The notes under the pieces are model-generated. The model did no database searches, was not told the origin of the DNA, and saw only the letters and a program-made list of their open reading frames with translations. The translations under genes were made by a program, and so were the position numbers. This document shows positions 6,489 to 14,448 of a stretch of 16,088 nucleotides of DNA, in pieces (the first letter of the stretch is position 1; every line of letters starts with the position of its first letter). Source of the stretch: Burkholderiales bacterium (GTDB lineage: Bacteria; Pseudomonadota; Gammaproteobacteria; Burkholderiales; Usitatibacteraceae); contig JADGRS010000023.1 in the NCBI GenBank assembly GCA_017880705.1, positions 1 through 16,088 of the forward strand. The letters run 5' to 3'.

Positions 6489-6858
6489 CACGATGATTGC
6501 GCCCGGTGTCGCCCCGGTTCACGACCTGTGCCCCGCGCTACGCAACATTCGCCTGCGCATGCGAAGGCGCCTCGCCGCGGTCGAGAAGGAGATCGCGATG
6601 TCCGGATGGCCCGCACCCCTTCGCGACGCGCGGATGACGGGCCTTTCGCAGGAACGCGAGCGGATTCTCGGGGCCCTCGCGCACGTCGCCGCGGCGTCCG
6701 AGCGGGGCCTCGCGCCCGAGGAGAGGATCCGCCAGCTCGAGACGCTTCTCGCCCACTTGCCCGGATGCGTGACGCAGAAGGCGCGGGCGCGGGTGCGGCT
6801 CCTCATCGAGGGGCTGGAGGGCAGCGTTCCCGAGCAGGTCAGCCCGCGACGGGAGTGA
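6481..6858 (+). CDS. Hypothetical helical protein, 125 residues
   Basis: The ATG at 6481 is preceded by GAGGA about 5 nt upstream, inside the end of the previous ORF, which it overlaps by 8 nt. The product is Arg/Glu/Leu-rich and predicted almost wholly helical, with segments such as IRLRMRRRLAAVEKEI, LSQERERILGALAHV and RIRQLETLLAHLPG. It looks like a small coiled-coil or helical-bundle cytoplasmic protein. Two cysteines are present but form no metal motif. No family is recognised. It ends only 3 nt from the convergent phoH2 stop, so no terminator fits between the two genes. Confidence 0.65.
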   Translation: MPDTMIAPGVAPVHDLCPALRNIRLRMRRRLAAVEKEIAMSGWPAPLRDARMTGLSQERERILGALAHVAAASERGLAPEERIRQLETLLAHLPGCVTQKARARVRLLIEGLEGSVPEQVSPRRE

Positions 6859-6861
6859 CCG

Positions 6862-8289
6862 TCAGAGGATTTCCGAGGCGTGATCCGCGAGGCGCGAGCG
6901 TTCGCCGCGCATGAGCGTCACGTGGCCGCTGTGGCTCCAGCCCTTGAAGCGGTCCACCACGTAGGTCATGCCGGACGAGCCCTCGGTGAGGTAGGGCGTG
7001 TCGATCTGGGCGATGTTGCCGAGGCAGACGACCTTCGTGCCGGGCCCCGCGCGCGTGATGAGGGTCTTCATCTGCTTGGGCGTGAGGTTCTGCGCCTCGT
7101 CGATGATGAGGTACTTGTTGATGAAGGTGCGCCCGCGCATGAAGTTCAGGCTCTTCACTTTGATGCGGTTACGGATCAGGTCAGCCGTAGCGGCACGTCC
7201 CCAGTCGCCCGCCTCGTCGTCGGTGCGCATCAGCACGTCGAGATTGTCCTCGAGGGCGCCCATCCATGGCGTCATCTTCTCTTCCTCGGTGCCGGGGAGG
7301 AAGCCGATGTCCTCGCCGACGGGCACGGTCACCCGCGTCATGATGATCTCGCTGTAGACCTTGAAGTCGAGCGTCTGCATGAGACCCGCCGCGAGCGTGA
7401 GGAGCGTCTTGCCACTGCCCGCCTGGCCGAGGAGCGTCACGAAGTCGACCTCGGGATCCATCAGCAGGTTCAACGCGAAGTTCTGCTCGCGGTTGCGCGC
7501 CGTGATGCCCCACACGTTGTTCTTGTGATGCGAGAAGTCCTTCAGCGTCTGCAGGACCGCGGTCTTGCCGCGCAGCTCCTTCACGATCGCGAGGAAGGGG
7601 CGGTCGCCCTCGTGGAAGACGAACTCGTTCACGAGTAGCGAGGGCACGAGCGGTCCCTTCACGCGATAGAGCGTGCGGCCGTGCTCCTGCCAGCTCTCCA
7701 CATCCTTGCCGTGCTTGTCCCAGAAATCCTCGGGGAGCTGGAGTATCCCCGTGTAGAGGAGATCCGTGTCCTCGAGGACCTTGTCGTTGAAGTAGTCCTC
7801 GGCGGGAATGCCGATGGCATGCGCCTTGATGCGCATGTTGATGTCCTTGGAAACCAGGACCACCTCGCGCTTCGGATACTTCTGCTTCAGGTGCATCGCC
7901 ACGCCGAGAATCACGTTGTCGGCCTTCTGCGAGGCCACCGACTCGGGAATCTCGACGCTCACCGAGTGCGTCTGCAGGAAGAGGGACCCGCCGGCCTCCT
8001 GGCCGCCCCGGGTCTTGAGGGAGTAGCCCTTCTCGATGTCGCCGCCCTGAGAGACGATCTCGTCGAGGAAGCGGCTCGCCTGCCGGGCGTTCCTGGCGAC
8101 CTCGCTCATGCCTTTCTTGTGGTCGTCGAGCTCCTCCAGCGTCACCATCGGCAGGAACACGTCGTGCTCCTCGAAGCGGAAGAGGCTCGTCGGATCGTGC
8201 ATCAGCACGTTCGTGTCCAGCACGAAAAGCTTGGTGGCCGCGACGCTCTTCTGCGGCCGCGGGCCTTCACGTTCACGTCTGCGTTGCAT
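6862..8289 (-). CDS. PhoH2: PIN-domain and PhoH ATPase fusion protein
   Basis: This is a 475-residue cytoplasmic protein. The N-terminal PIN ribonuclease fold (about 18-175) has acidic residues D25 in LFVLDTNVLMH, the TLEELDDH segment, D124 in KADNVILG and D149 in VLVSKDINMR. The C-terminal PhoH-type ATPase (about 260-475) has Walker A GQAGSGKT at 288-295 and Walker B LIIDEAQNLTPKQMKTL with DEAQ at 397-400, plus the sensor-like GNIAQIDTPYL. PIN-PhoH proteins are ATP-dependent RNA helicase/ribonucleases in the family as studied in mycobacteria. The start is chosen at 8289 because GGAGG lies 5 nt before it; an in-frame ATG at 8373 adds 28 low-complexity residues and has no ribosome site. The gene follows bcp by 114 nt on the same strand and is convergent with the 125-residue ORF. 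Confidence 0.93.
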   Translation of the reverse strand: MQRRREREGPRPQKSVAATKLFVLDTNVLMHDPTSLFRFEEHDVFLPMVTLEELDDHKKGMSEVARNARQASRFLDEIVSQGGDIEKGYSLKTRGGQEAGGSLFLQTHSVSVEIPESVASQKADNVILGVAMHLKQKYPKREVVLVSKDINMRIKAHAIGIPAEDYFNDKVLEDTDLLYTGILQLPEDFWDKHGKDVESWQEHGRTLYRVKGPLVPSLLVNEFVFHEGDRPFLAIVKELRGKTAVLQTLKDFSHHKNNVWGITARNREQNFALNLLMDPEVDFVTLLGQAGSGKTLLTLAAGLMQTLDFKVYSEIIMTRVTVPVGEDIGFLPGTEEEKMTPWMGALEDNLDVLMRTDDEAGDWGRAATADLIRNRIKVKSLNFMRGRTFINKYLIIDEAQNLTPKQMKTLITRAGPGTKVVCLGNIAQIDTPYLTEGSSGMTYVVDRFKGWSHSGHVTLMRGERSRLADHASEIL

Positions 8290-8403
8290 GGGCACCTCCG
8301 AAGGCGAGGCGAAGCCGGATGTCTCTTCCCCGACGTTGCGCGCGGGAGAGTCTCTCAGGGGATCGTTGGGCATCAGTTCGTGGGGGCGTGGTGGAAAAGA
8401 CGT

Positions 8404-8868
8404 CTAGAGCGGCGCCGAGCGGATGAAATCGAGCACTTCCTGCGCGTGGCCGGGCACCTTCACCCCGCGCCACGCCTTGGCGATGCGGCCTTCGCGGTCG
8501 ATCACGAAGGTGCTGCGCTCGATGCCCCGGACTTGCCGTCCGTACATGTTCTTCATCTTCATTACGGCGAAGATCGCGCAGACCTTCTCGTCGGGATCCG
8601 AAAGGAGCTCGAAGGGAAAGGACATCTTCTGCTTGAACTTCTCGTGGGAAGCGATCGTGTCGCGCGAGACCCCGAACACGGGCACGCGCGCGTTGACGAA
8701 TTTGGCGTGGAGGTCGCGGAATTGCCGGCCTTCGTCGGTGCACCCGGGCGTGTCGTCGCGCGGATAGAAGTAGAGGACGAAGGGGTGGCGCTTGAAGGCC
8801 GAAAGCTGGAAACGCTGGTTGCCGGTAGCAGGAAGCTCGAAATCGGGAAGGACCGATCTATCGATCAT
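8404..8868 (-). CDS. bcp: Bcp/PrxQ-type thiol peroxidase (peroxiredoxin)
   Basis: This 154-residue thioredoxin-fold peroxidase reduces H2O2 and organic hydroperoxides. The peroxidatic cysteine is C43 in YPRDDTPGCTDEG, with the supporting Pro, Thr and a downstream Arg in GIERSTFVID. The Cys five residues after it, which acts as resolving Cys in E. coli Bcp, is replaced here (CTDEGRQF). The protein is therefore either a 1-Cys type or uses another Cys, such as the one in DEKVCAIF. Length and the N-terminus (MIDRSVLPDFELPAT) are normal. No strong Shine-Dalgarno sequence is seen. The stop is TAG. It is upstream of phoH2 on the same strand, probably in one transcript. Confidence 0.93.
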   Translation of the reverse strand: MIDRSVLPDFELPATGNQRFQLSAFKRHPFVLYFYPRDDTPGCTDEGRQFRDLHAKFVNARVPVFGVSRDTIASHEKFKQKMSFPFELLSDPDEKVCAIFAVMKMKNMYGRQVRGIERSTFVIDREGRIAKAWRGVKVPGHAQEVLDFIRSAPL

Positions 8869-8950
8869 TCCGGCGTCCGGCTAGGCCCATCATGAGGCGA
8901 GGTGCGTCATAACCACAACCCATGGTAAACAGATTCCTGAAAAACGCAAG

Positions 8951-9868
8951 CTATGGGAATGATTCTTCTGCCAGAAAGGCCGGGCCCTGGGACGCCAGCG
9001 TGCCCGAACGCCCCGGCAGGGCGGCGTCCACGACCGTGTGCAGGGGCAGCTTGGCCACATCGGCGGCGCCCACCAGCTCGCGCATCGCGGTGAGCTCGTA
9101 GCCCTGCGCTTTCCATCCCTCGACGAGCTTTTCGAAGACGTTCGCGAGCTTCATGCCTTCGAGCTCGGCGTGCAGCGTGAACACATGATCGCGCCGATCC
9201 GCGGTGCGATCGAGCAACGCATCGGCTACATTGCCCGCGGTGACGCCGTCGAGCCCGATGAGCTCGTCCAGCGTGGGAAGCGTCGTCGGGAATTGCGGGC
9301 ACGCCACGATCTCCGCGCGAACCACGGGAATGAAGGGGTGCGTGCCGCGAGTGTCCGATGCGTAGCGGAAGCCCAACGACTGCGTGCGACGGTAGGCGTG
9401 AACATTCATCTGCCAGCCCGCCGCGCCATGGACCGCGGCATCCACGCCGAAGATCTCCCGGAAACGCTGGCACGCCAGCGCCATCTGCCAACCGGTCCAC
9501 CTCTCGTTCGCGGACGCGACACCGTCCTGCCACTTCACGTGATCCCAGGTATGGATGCCGACCTCGAAGCCTTCGTCGCGCACCGTGCGAAGGATCGACG
9601 CGCAGCGCCTGCCGATGTCGGGCCCCGGAAGCACGGTCCCGTACATGAGCGTCTTGTATCCGTAGTGCTCGACGACCGACGTGCGGCTCACTTTCTTCAT
9701 GAAGCCGGGCCGGAGCGCTCGCTTGATGGCGCGGCCGGTGTGGTCGGGTCCGAGAGAAAATAAAAATGTCCCGCCGGCGCGGTGACGCTTCAGAATGTCG
9801 ATGAGCATGGGGATGCCTTCGCGGGTTCCGCGAAACGTGTCGACGTCGATCTTCAACGCAAGCTTCAT
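8951..9868 (-). CDS. arnD: ArnD-like polysaccharide deacetylase (4-deoxy-4-formamido-L-arabinose-phosphoundecaprenol deformylase family)
   Basis: This 305-residue NodB-fold deacetylase starts MKLALKIDVDTFRGTREGIP, matching the ArnD N-terminal signature closely (D8/D10 region). Metal ligands fit H106 and H110 in GIHTWDH, and the catalytic His region fits H233 in FTLHAELEG. Other ArnD-like segments are AAGWQMN, RYASDTRG and TLPTLDELIG. ArnD removes the formyl group from undecaprenyl-phosphate-bound formamido-arabinose during lipid A modification with L-Ara4N, at the inner membrane. None of the other arn genes is present here, so the substrate is inferred; it may serve another undecaprenyl-linked sugar. 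No clear ribosome site precedes the ATG. The gene is divergent from typA (148 nt apart) and 82 nt upstream of bcp. Confidence 0.85.
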   Translation of the reverse strand: MKLALKIDVDTFRGTREGIPMLIDILKRHRAGGTFLFSLGPDHTGRAIKRALRPGFMKKVSRTSVVEHYGYKTLMYGTVLPGPDIGRRCASILRTVRDEGFEVGIHTWDHVKWQDGVASANERWTGWQMALACQRFREIFGVDAAVHGAAGWQMNVHAYRRTQSLGFRYASDTRGTHPFIPVVRAEIVACPQFPTTLPTLDELIGLDGVTAGNVADALLDRTADRRDHVFTLHAELEGMKLANVFEKLVEGWKAQGYELTAMRELVGAADVAKLPLHTVVDAALPGRSGTLASQGPAFLAEESFP

Positions 9869-9953
9869 CGGAGAGCAGTTTGCAGGCGCAGGAAGCGGAT
9901 TCTCCCATGCCGCGATAGCTCATCGGTGTCCCATCGGGCGGCGAATGAAATAA

Positions 9954-9986
9954 TTGATGCGCCGCAGCATTCCGGTATGCTAAAAT
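9954..9986 (+). promoter_or_regulatory. typA promoter with extended -10
   Basis: The extended -10 TGCTAAAAT (hexamer TAAAAT at 9981-9986) is close to consensus and sits in an AT-rich island 31 bp before the typA ATG. A possible -35, TTGATG at 9954-9959, has a long 21-bp spacer, so the extended -10 probably does most of the work. A weak GGA ribosome site precedes the ATG. Confidence 0.6.
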
Positions 9987-10016
9987 ATTGAATAACCTTG
10001 AATTTTTGGACTTTTA

Positions 10017-11837
10017 ATGCGCCGCCCCCTCCGCAACATCGCCATCATCGCGCACGTCGATCACGGCAAGACCACGCTCGTCGACAAGCTCCTGCAACAG
10101 GCGGGTACGTTCGCCAAGCACCAGCACCTCATCGAACGGGTGATGGACTCGGGCGACATCGAACGCGAGCGCGGCATCACCATCCTCGCGAAGAACACCG
10201 CGGTGGATTATCACGGCGTTCACATCAACATTGTCGACACGCCCGGCCACGCGGATTTCGGCGGTGAGGTCGAGCGCGTGCTGTCGATGGTCGATGGCGT
10301 GCTGCTCCTCGTGGACGCCGTCGAGGGCCCCATGCCGCAGACGCGCTTCGTGACGCGCAAGGCGCTCGCGCAGGGCCTGAAGCCGATTCTCGTGGTGAAC
10401 AAGGTCGATCGCGAGAGCGCGCGCTCCGACTGGGTCGTGGACCAGACCTTCGACCTGATGGACAAGCTCGGCGCCACCGAGGACCAGCTCGACTTTCCCG
10501 TGATCTACGCCTCGGCGTTGAACGGCTGGGCGTCGACGAAGGTGGACGACGTCGGCACCGACATGCGCCCGCTATTCGACGCGGTGCTGAAATATGTTCC
10601 CGAACCGGTTGGCGATCCCGAGGGCCCGCTCCAGATGCAGATCGCGGCGGTGGACTACTCGAGCTTCCTCGGACGGATCGCCGTCGGCCGCATCCGGCGC
10701 GGCTCGATCAAGAAGGGGCAGGAGGTCGCCATCATGTCGGGCGACAAGTTCATCCGGAAAGCCAAGATCGGATTGCTTCATACCTTCCAGGGCCTCGAAA
10801 AGGTCGAGACCCCGGTGGCGTCGGCGGGCGAGATCGTCTCCGTTACGGGGATCGAGGATTTCGCGATCGGGACCACGTTCGCCGATCCTCTCGTGCCCGA
10901 AGGCCTGCCGATGGTCGGTGTCGACGAGCCCACGCTCACCATGAACTTCCAGGTGAACACCTCGCCCTACGCGGGGCAGGAAGGCAAGTACGTGACCAGC
11001 CGCCAGCTTCGGGAGCGCCTCGACCGGGAGCTCCTCGCTAACGTCGCGTTGCGCGTCGAGGAGACCGGAGACGCCGACGTCTTCCGCGTCTCGGGCCGCG
11101 GCGAATTGCACCTGACGATCCTCATCGAGAACATGCGCCGCGAAGGCTACGAGGTCGCGGTCGGCAAGCCGCGCGTGGTTGCCAAGGAGATCGACGGAGT
11201 TCGCATGGAGCCGTGGGAGACGCTCACGGTCGACGTCGATTCCGACAACCAGGGCCGGATCATGGAGGAACTCGGGCGTCGCGGCGGCGAGCTGACCGAC
11301 ATGGTGCCGGACGGCAAGGGGCGCGTGCGCCTCGACTACAGCATCCCGGCACGCGGACTCATCGGCTTCCACATGGAGTTCATGACGCTCACGCGCGGCA
11401 CCGGCATCAAGAGCCACGTGTTCGAAAAGTATGCGCCGGTGAAGGGCGAGCTGCCGTCGCGCAGGAACGGCGTGCTGATCTCCTCGGAGCAGGGCGACGC
11501 GGTCGCCTTCGCGCTCTTCAACCTCGAAGATCGCGGGCGGATGTTCGTCTCTCCGGGCGAGCGCGTGTACGTCGGCATGGTGATCGGTATCCATAGCCGC
11601 GACAACGACCTCATCGTGAATCCGGTGAAGGGCAAGAAGCTCACCAACGTGCGCGCCGCGATGAAGGACGAGAACGTGTTGCTCACGCCCCCGATCCAGC
11701 TCACGCTCGAGTCCGCGGTGGAGTTCATCGAGGATGACGAGCTCGTCGAAGTCACGCCCAAGTCGATCCGCCTTCGCAAGCGCTTCCTCTCGGAGCACGA
11801 CCGCAAGCGCGCCGCGCGCGACGAAAAAGCGGCGTGA
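10017..11837 (+). CDS. typA: TypA/BipA, ribosome-associated translational GTPase
   Basis: This 606-residue elongation-factor-like GTPase acts on the ribosome, with roles in 50S assembly at low temperature and in stress adaptation. G-motifs are complete: G1 AHVDHGKTT at 12-20, G2 ERERGITI at 49-56, G3 DTPGH at 74-78 and G4 NKVD at 128-131. Beta-barrel domain II follows, with [16 protein letters not shown], then an EF-G-like domain III/V ([40 protein letters not shown]) and the BipA-specific C-terminal domain ([33 protein letters not shown]). Length is normal. The N-terminus [18 protein letters not shown] is that of the family, supporting this start. The gene is transcribed alone from the AT-rich promoter and ends facing the glycosylase gene. 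Confidence 0.97.
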   Translation: MRRPLRNIAIIAHVDHGKTTLVDKLLQQAGTFAKHQHLIERVMDSGDIERERGITILAKNTAVDYHGVHINIVDTPGHADFGGEVERVLSMVDGVLLLVDAVEGPMPQTRFVTRKALAQGLKPILVVNKVDRESARSDWVVDQTFDLMDKLGATEDQLDFPVIYASALNGWASTKVDDVGTDMRPLFDAVLKYVPEPVGDPEGPLQMQIAAVDYSSFLGRIAVGRIRRGSIKKGQEVAIMSGDKFIRKAKIGLLHTFQGLEKVETPVASAGEIVSVTGIEDFAIGTTFADPLVPEGLPMVGVDEPTLTMNFQVNTSPYAGQEGKYVTSRQLRERLDRELLANVALRVEETGDADVFRVSGRGELHLTILIENMRREGYEVAVGKPRVVAKEIDGVRMEPWETLTVDVDSDNQGRIMEELGRRGGELTDMVPDGKGRVRLDYSIPARGLIGFHMEFMTLTRGTGIKSHVFEKYAPVKGELPSRRNGVLISSEQGDAVAFALFNLEDRGRMFVSPGERVYVGMVIGIHSRDNDLIVNPVKGKKLTNVRAAMKDENVLLTPPIQLTLESAVEFIEDDELVEVTPKSIRLRKRFLSEHDRKRAARDEKAA

Positions 11838-11841
11838 GGTC

Positions 11842-11861
11842 ATTCCCGCGAAGGCGGGAAT
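11842..11861 (+). repeat. dRS3-like inverted repeat (ATTCCC-N8-GGGAAT) between convergent genes
   Basis: ATTCCCGC, loop GAAG, GCGGGAAT gives a perfect 8-bp stem. The form ATTCCC-N8-GGGAAT matches the neisserial dRS3 repeat family, and similar elements are dispersed in many proteobacterial genomes. It lies 4 nt after the typA stop and 19 nt before the end of the convergent glycosylase gene, so it may serve as a two-way transcription stop. Only one copy is in this window. Confidence 0.65.
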
Positions 11862-11880
11862 CCGGGCAAGCGAACGACCG

Positions 11881-12768
11881 CTACAGGTCATCGATCGATT
11901 TCGGCCAGCCGTCCTTCAATAGCCTCGACAGCGACCGGTCCGCGAGGAGCTTGCCGCCGGTCTGGCAGGTCGCGCAGTAGTTGCACTCGTTCTCGGCGTA
12001 GACGATTCGCTGCACGGGCGATCCGCAGACGGGGCATGGCTTCCCGAACCGCCCGTGCACCGCCATCCCTTCGTGGAACGCCGTCACCTTCTCGGGAAAG
12101 CCTTCGCCGGCGTCGATGCGCAGGCGCGCGATCCAGTCCTCCAGTGTCTTTCGCGCCGCCTCGTGGAGGCGGGTCCTTTCTTCGGCGGAGAGCGAACGTG
12201 AATGCTTCAGCGGCGAGAGCCCCGCCGCATGGAGGATCTCGTCGGAGTAGGCGTTGCCGATGCCGCTGAACAGATGCGGATCGGTGAGCGAGCGCTTGAG
12301 CGTGTGGTTTTCCCGTTGCAGCGCCGCGGCGAATTCCTCGCGCGTCGCCTGGAGCGGCTCGATGCCGCCCGGATCGAGCGCGCGCAGCCCCGCCTCGCCG
12401 CGTGCAACGAAGAGCGACGCGCGCTTCTTCGATCCCGCCTCGGTGAAGTAGAGCGCGCCGCCCGGAAACTGGAACGTCGCGAGGATCAACTTCGAGCTGA
12501 TTCCGAGCTTTTGCCCGGGCGTGCGCCAGCGCAATCGTCCCGCGATCATCAGGTGGATCACGAGGAAAAGGTCGTCGCCGAACTCGAGGACGATCCGCTT
12601 GCCGATGCGCCGCAGCCCGCGCACCTCCCGGCCTTCGAGCGCGCCGATCGGCGGATCGTAGGAGCGAAGGACGAAGGGGCTTGCGATCCGGACGCTCTCG
12701 AGGCGTTGCCCAACCACGCGCCGATCGAGGGCCTCCAGGTAGACGCAAACGTCGGGAAGCTCCGGCAT
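11881..12768 (-). CDS. mutM: Fpg/Nei-family formamidopyrimidine-DNA glycosylase
   Basis: This 295-residue base-excision-repair glycosylase/AP lyase removes oxidised bases such as 8-oxoguanine. The start is placed at 12768 because the mature enzyme needs Pro as residue 2 (MPELPDVCVY: nucleophile P2, catalytic E3); the ATG nine bases upstream would block this. K57 (RRIGKRIVLEF) and M74 (HLMIAGRLRW) match the catalytic Lys and intercalating Met. The H2TH region is GIGNAYSDEILHAAGLSP. A C-terminal zinc finger uses C245, C248, C265 and C268, with an extra C262. The Arg that usually precedes YC in the finger is replaced (ENECNYC), and a tail follows (GGKLLADRSLSRLLK). It therefore looks like a side branch of the family, and a canonical mutM could exist elsewhere. 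The stop is TAG. Confidence 0.88.
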   Translation of the reverse strand: MPELPDVCVYLEALDRRVVGQRLESVRIASPFVLRSYDPPIGALEGREVRGLRRIGKRIVLEFGDDLFLVIHLMIAGRLRWRTPGQKLGISSKLILATFQFPGGALYFTEAGSKKRASLFVARGEAGLRALDPGGIEPLQATREEFAAALQRENHTLKRSLTDPHLFSGIGNAYSDEILHAAGLSPLKHSRSLSAEERTRLHEAARKTLEDWIARLRIDAGEGFPEKVTAFHEGMAVHGRFGKPCPVCGSPVQRIVYAENECNYCATCQTGGKLLADRSLSRLLKDGWPKSIDDL

Positions 12769-12807
12769 GCGCGCCATGGTAGCTCACCCCATGAGCTTCG
12801 GAGTGTC

Positions 12808-12813
12808 TAGAAT
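12808..12813 (+). promoter_or_regulatory. Candidate -10 element (TAGAAT) for rmuC
   Basis: TAGAAT ends six bases before the rmuC ATG, the same layout as at kdpD. It predicts a transcript starting at or beside the ATG. There is no Shine-Dalgarno sequence and no clear -35. Confidence 0.35.
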
Positions 12814-12819
12814 GTCGGC

Positions 12820-14337
12820 ATGGACAGCACGATTGTCTTGACTCTCATCGCCCTGGTTTGCGCGGCCGCGGGCTTCAGCGCCGCGCACCTCTGGAACCGG
12901 TCGCGCCCCGCGCAGGAGCAGAGGCGCGTCGTGGAGCTCGAAGCGCAGCTTGCCGCCGCGCGCGAGGAGTCGATGCGCCGCGGCGTGCAGTCGGCGGAGC
13001 TCGAACGCGATGCGATCCAGCTGCGCGGGCAACTGCTCGAAGCGGTGCAGCGCAGCGCCACGCTGGAAGAGCGCGCGCGCAATGCCGACGAGCTGCGCGG
13101 CCTCATCCGCGAGCGCGAGCAGGCGATCGCGCGGCTCACCGAAGAGGCGAGCAGGGCCCGCGAGCGCGCGGCCGAGCTGCAGACGCGCCTCGAGGAGGAG
13201 CGCCAGCAATCCCAGGAGAAGCTGAAGCTCATCACCGAGGCGCAACGCGCCCTGGAAAACAGCTTCAAGTCCCTCTCCGCCGACGCGCTGAAGAGCAACA
13301 ACCAATCCTTCCTCGATCTCGCGAAAGCCTCCCTCGCCGAATTCCAGCAGGGTGCCAGGGGCGACCTGGAGAAACGCCAGATCGCCATCGACGCGATGGT
13401 TGCGCCGGTAAAGGCCTCCCTCGACAAGGTCGATGAGAAGATCGGCGCGCTCGAGAAGGCGCGCGAGCACGCCTATGGCGAGATCCGCCAGCAATTCACG
13501 CAGATGGCGGAAGTGCAGACGCAGCTGCGCGACGAGACCACCAACCTCGTGAAGGCGCTGCGCCAGCCCCACGTGCGCGGGCGCTGGGGGGAAATCCAGC
13601 TGCGCCGCGTGGTCGAGATGGCCGGCATGATGCTGCACTGCGACTTCGTCGAGCAGCAGTCGGCGGAGGGCGACGACGGGAAGCTGCGCCCGGACCTCAT
13701 CGTGAAGCTGCCCGGAGGCCGCCAGATCGTGGTGGATTCCAAGGCGCCGATCACGGCGTACATGGAGGCGCACGAGGCCCCCACCGACGAGCTGCGCAAG
13801 GTGAAGATCCTCCTGCACGCGCAGCTCATGCGCCGCCACCTCGAGGCGCTCGCGAAGAAGTCCTACTGGGAGCAGTTCCAGCCCACGCCGGAAGTGGTGG
13901 TGATGTTCATCCCCGGCGAGGCGTTCTACAGCGCCGCCCTCGAGGCCGACCCGGACCTCCTCGACAGCGGCTTCGGCCAGAACGTGCTCCTCGCGTAGCC
14001 GGCATCCCTCATGGCGCTGCTGAAAGCGGCTTCGTATGGATGGCGGCAGGAGGCGATCGCCGACAACGCGCGCGAGATCAGCCAGCTCGGCCAGGAGCTG
14101 CACGCGCGCCTCTCGGTGATGGCGGAGCACATCGCGAGGATCGGCAAGGGCTTGCAGTCGGCGCAGGACGGCTACAACTCGGCCATCGCGTCATTCGAGA
14201 GCCGCGTGCTGGTATCGGCGCGCAAGTTCAAGGACCTCGGCGCGACATCGCAGGACGCCGAGATCATCGAGCTGCGGGCGGTGGAGGGTGGGCTTCGTCG
14301 CCTGCAATCGGTCCCGGACAAGCCCGCCGAGGACTGA
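12820..14337 (+). pseudogene. rmuC: rmuC (DNA recombination protein) interrupted by an in-frame TAG at codon 393
   Basis: The reading frame codes for a full-length RmuC of 505 codon positions, except that codon 393 (13996-13998) is TAG. Before it lie an N-terminal membrane anchor (MDSTIVLTLIALVCAAAGF), a long coiled coil (about 32-145) and the nuclease-like RmuC core with RGRWGEIQLRR near 254 and D306/K308 in IVVDSKAP. After it, in the same frame, the family sequence continues: PASLMALLKAASYGWRQE, EISQLGQELHARL and so on to a normal stop at 14337. The interrupted segment, NVLLA-stop-PASL, corresponds to the conserved NVLLATP-type stretch, so the core domain is split. One base change (TCG to TAG) would explain it. 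An ATG at 14011, 12 nt past the TAG, could allow re-initiation and give two pieces. RmuC limits inversion-type recombination. A sequencing error is the main alternative. Confidence 0.88.
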
Positions 14338-14350
14338 TCGGCTTTCCTCT

Positions 14351-14368
14351 ATGCGGGACGTCCCGCAT
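14351..14368. promoter_or_regulatory. 18-bp perfect palindrome upstream of the secreted propeller gene
   Basis: ATGCGGGAC joined directly to GTCCCGCAT is a perfect palindrome with no loop, the form of a dimeric regulator site rather than of a hairpin terminator. It lies 13 nt after the rmuC stop and about 80 nt before the next ATG. A weak promoter (TTGCAC at 14373-14378, 17-bp spacer, CACGAT at 14396-14401) would place it just upstream of the -35. It could also act in rmuC termination. Confidence 0.45.
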
Positions 14369-14448
14369 CGGGTTGCACACGAATACGCGCCGGCGCACGA
14401 TGTTTCGAAAGCGCAAGGCAAATTAAGAATCCACGAGGAGAAGCCGCC

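Noticed and set aside
8290..8373. N-terminal extension of phoH2 from the ATG at 8373
   Set aside because: There is no ribosome site there, whereas GGAGG sits 5 nt before the ATG at 8289. The added 28 residues are low in complexity and outside the PIN fold.
13996..13998. TAG in rmuC as evidence of a reassigned genetic code
   Set aside because: TAG ends kdpE, bcp, arnD and the glycosylase gene at positions that give normal protein lengths, so it works as a stop in this organism.
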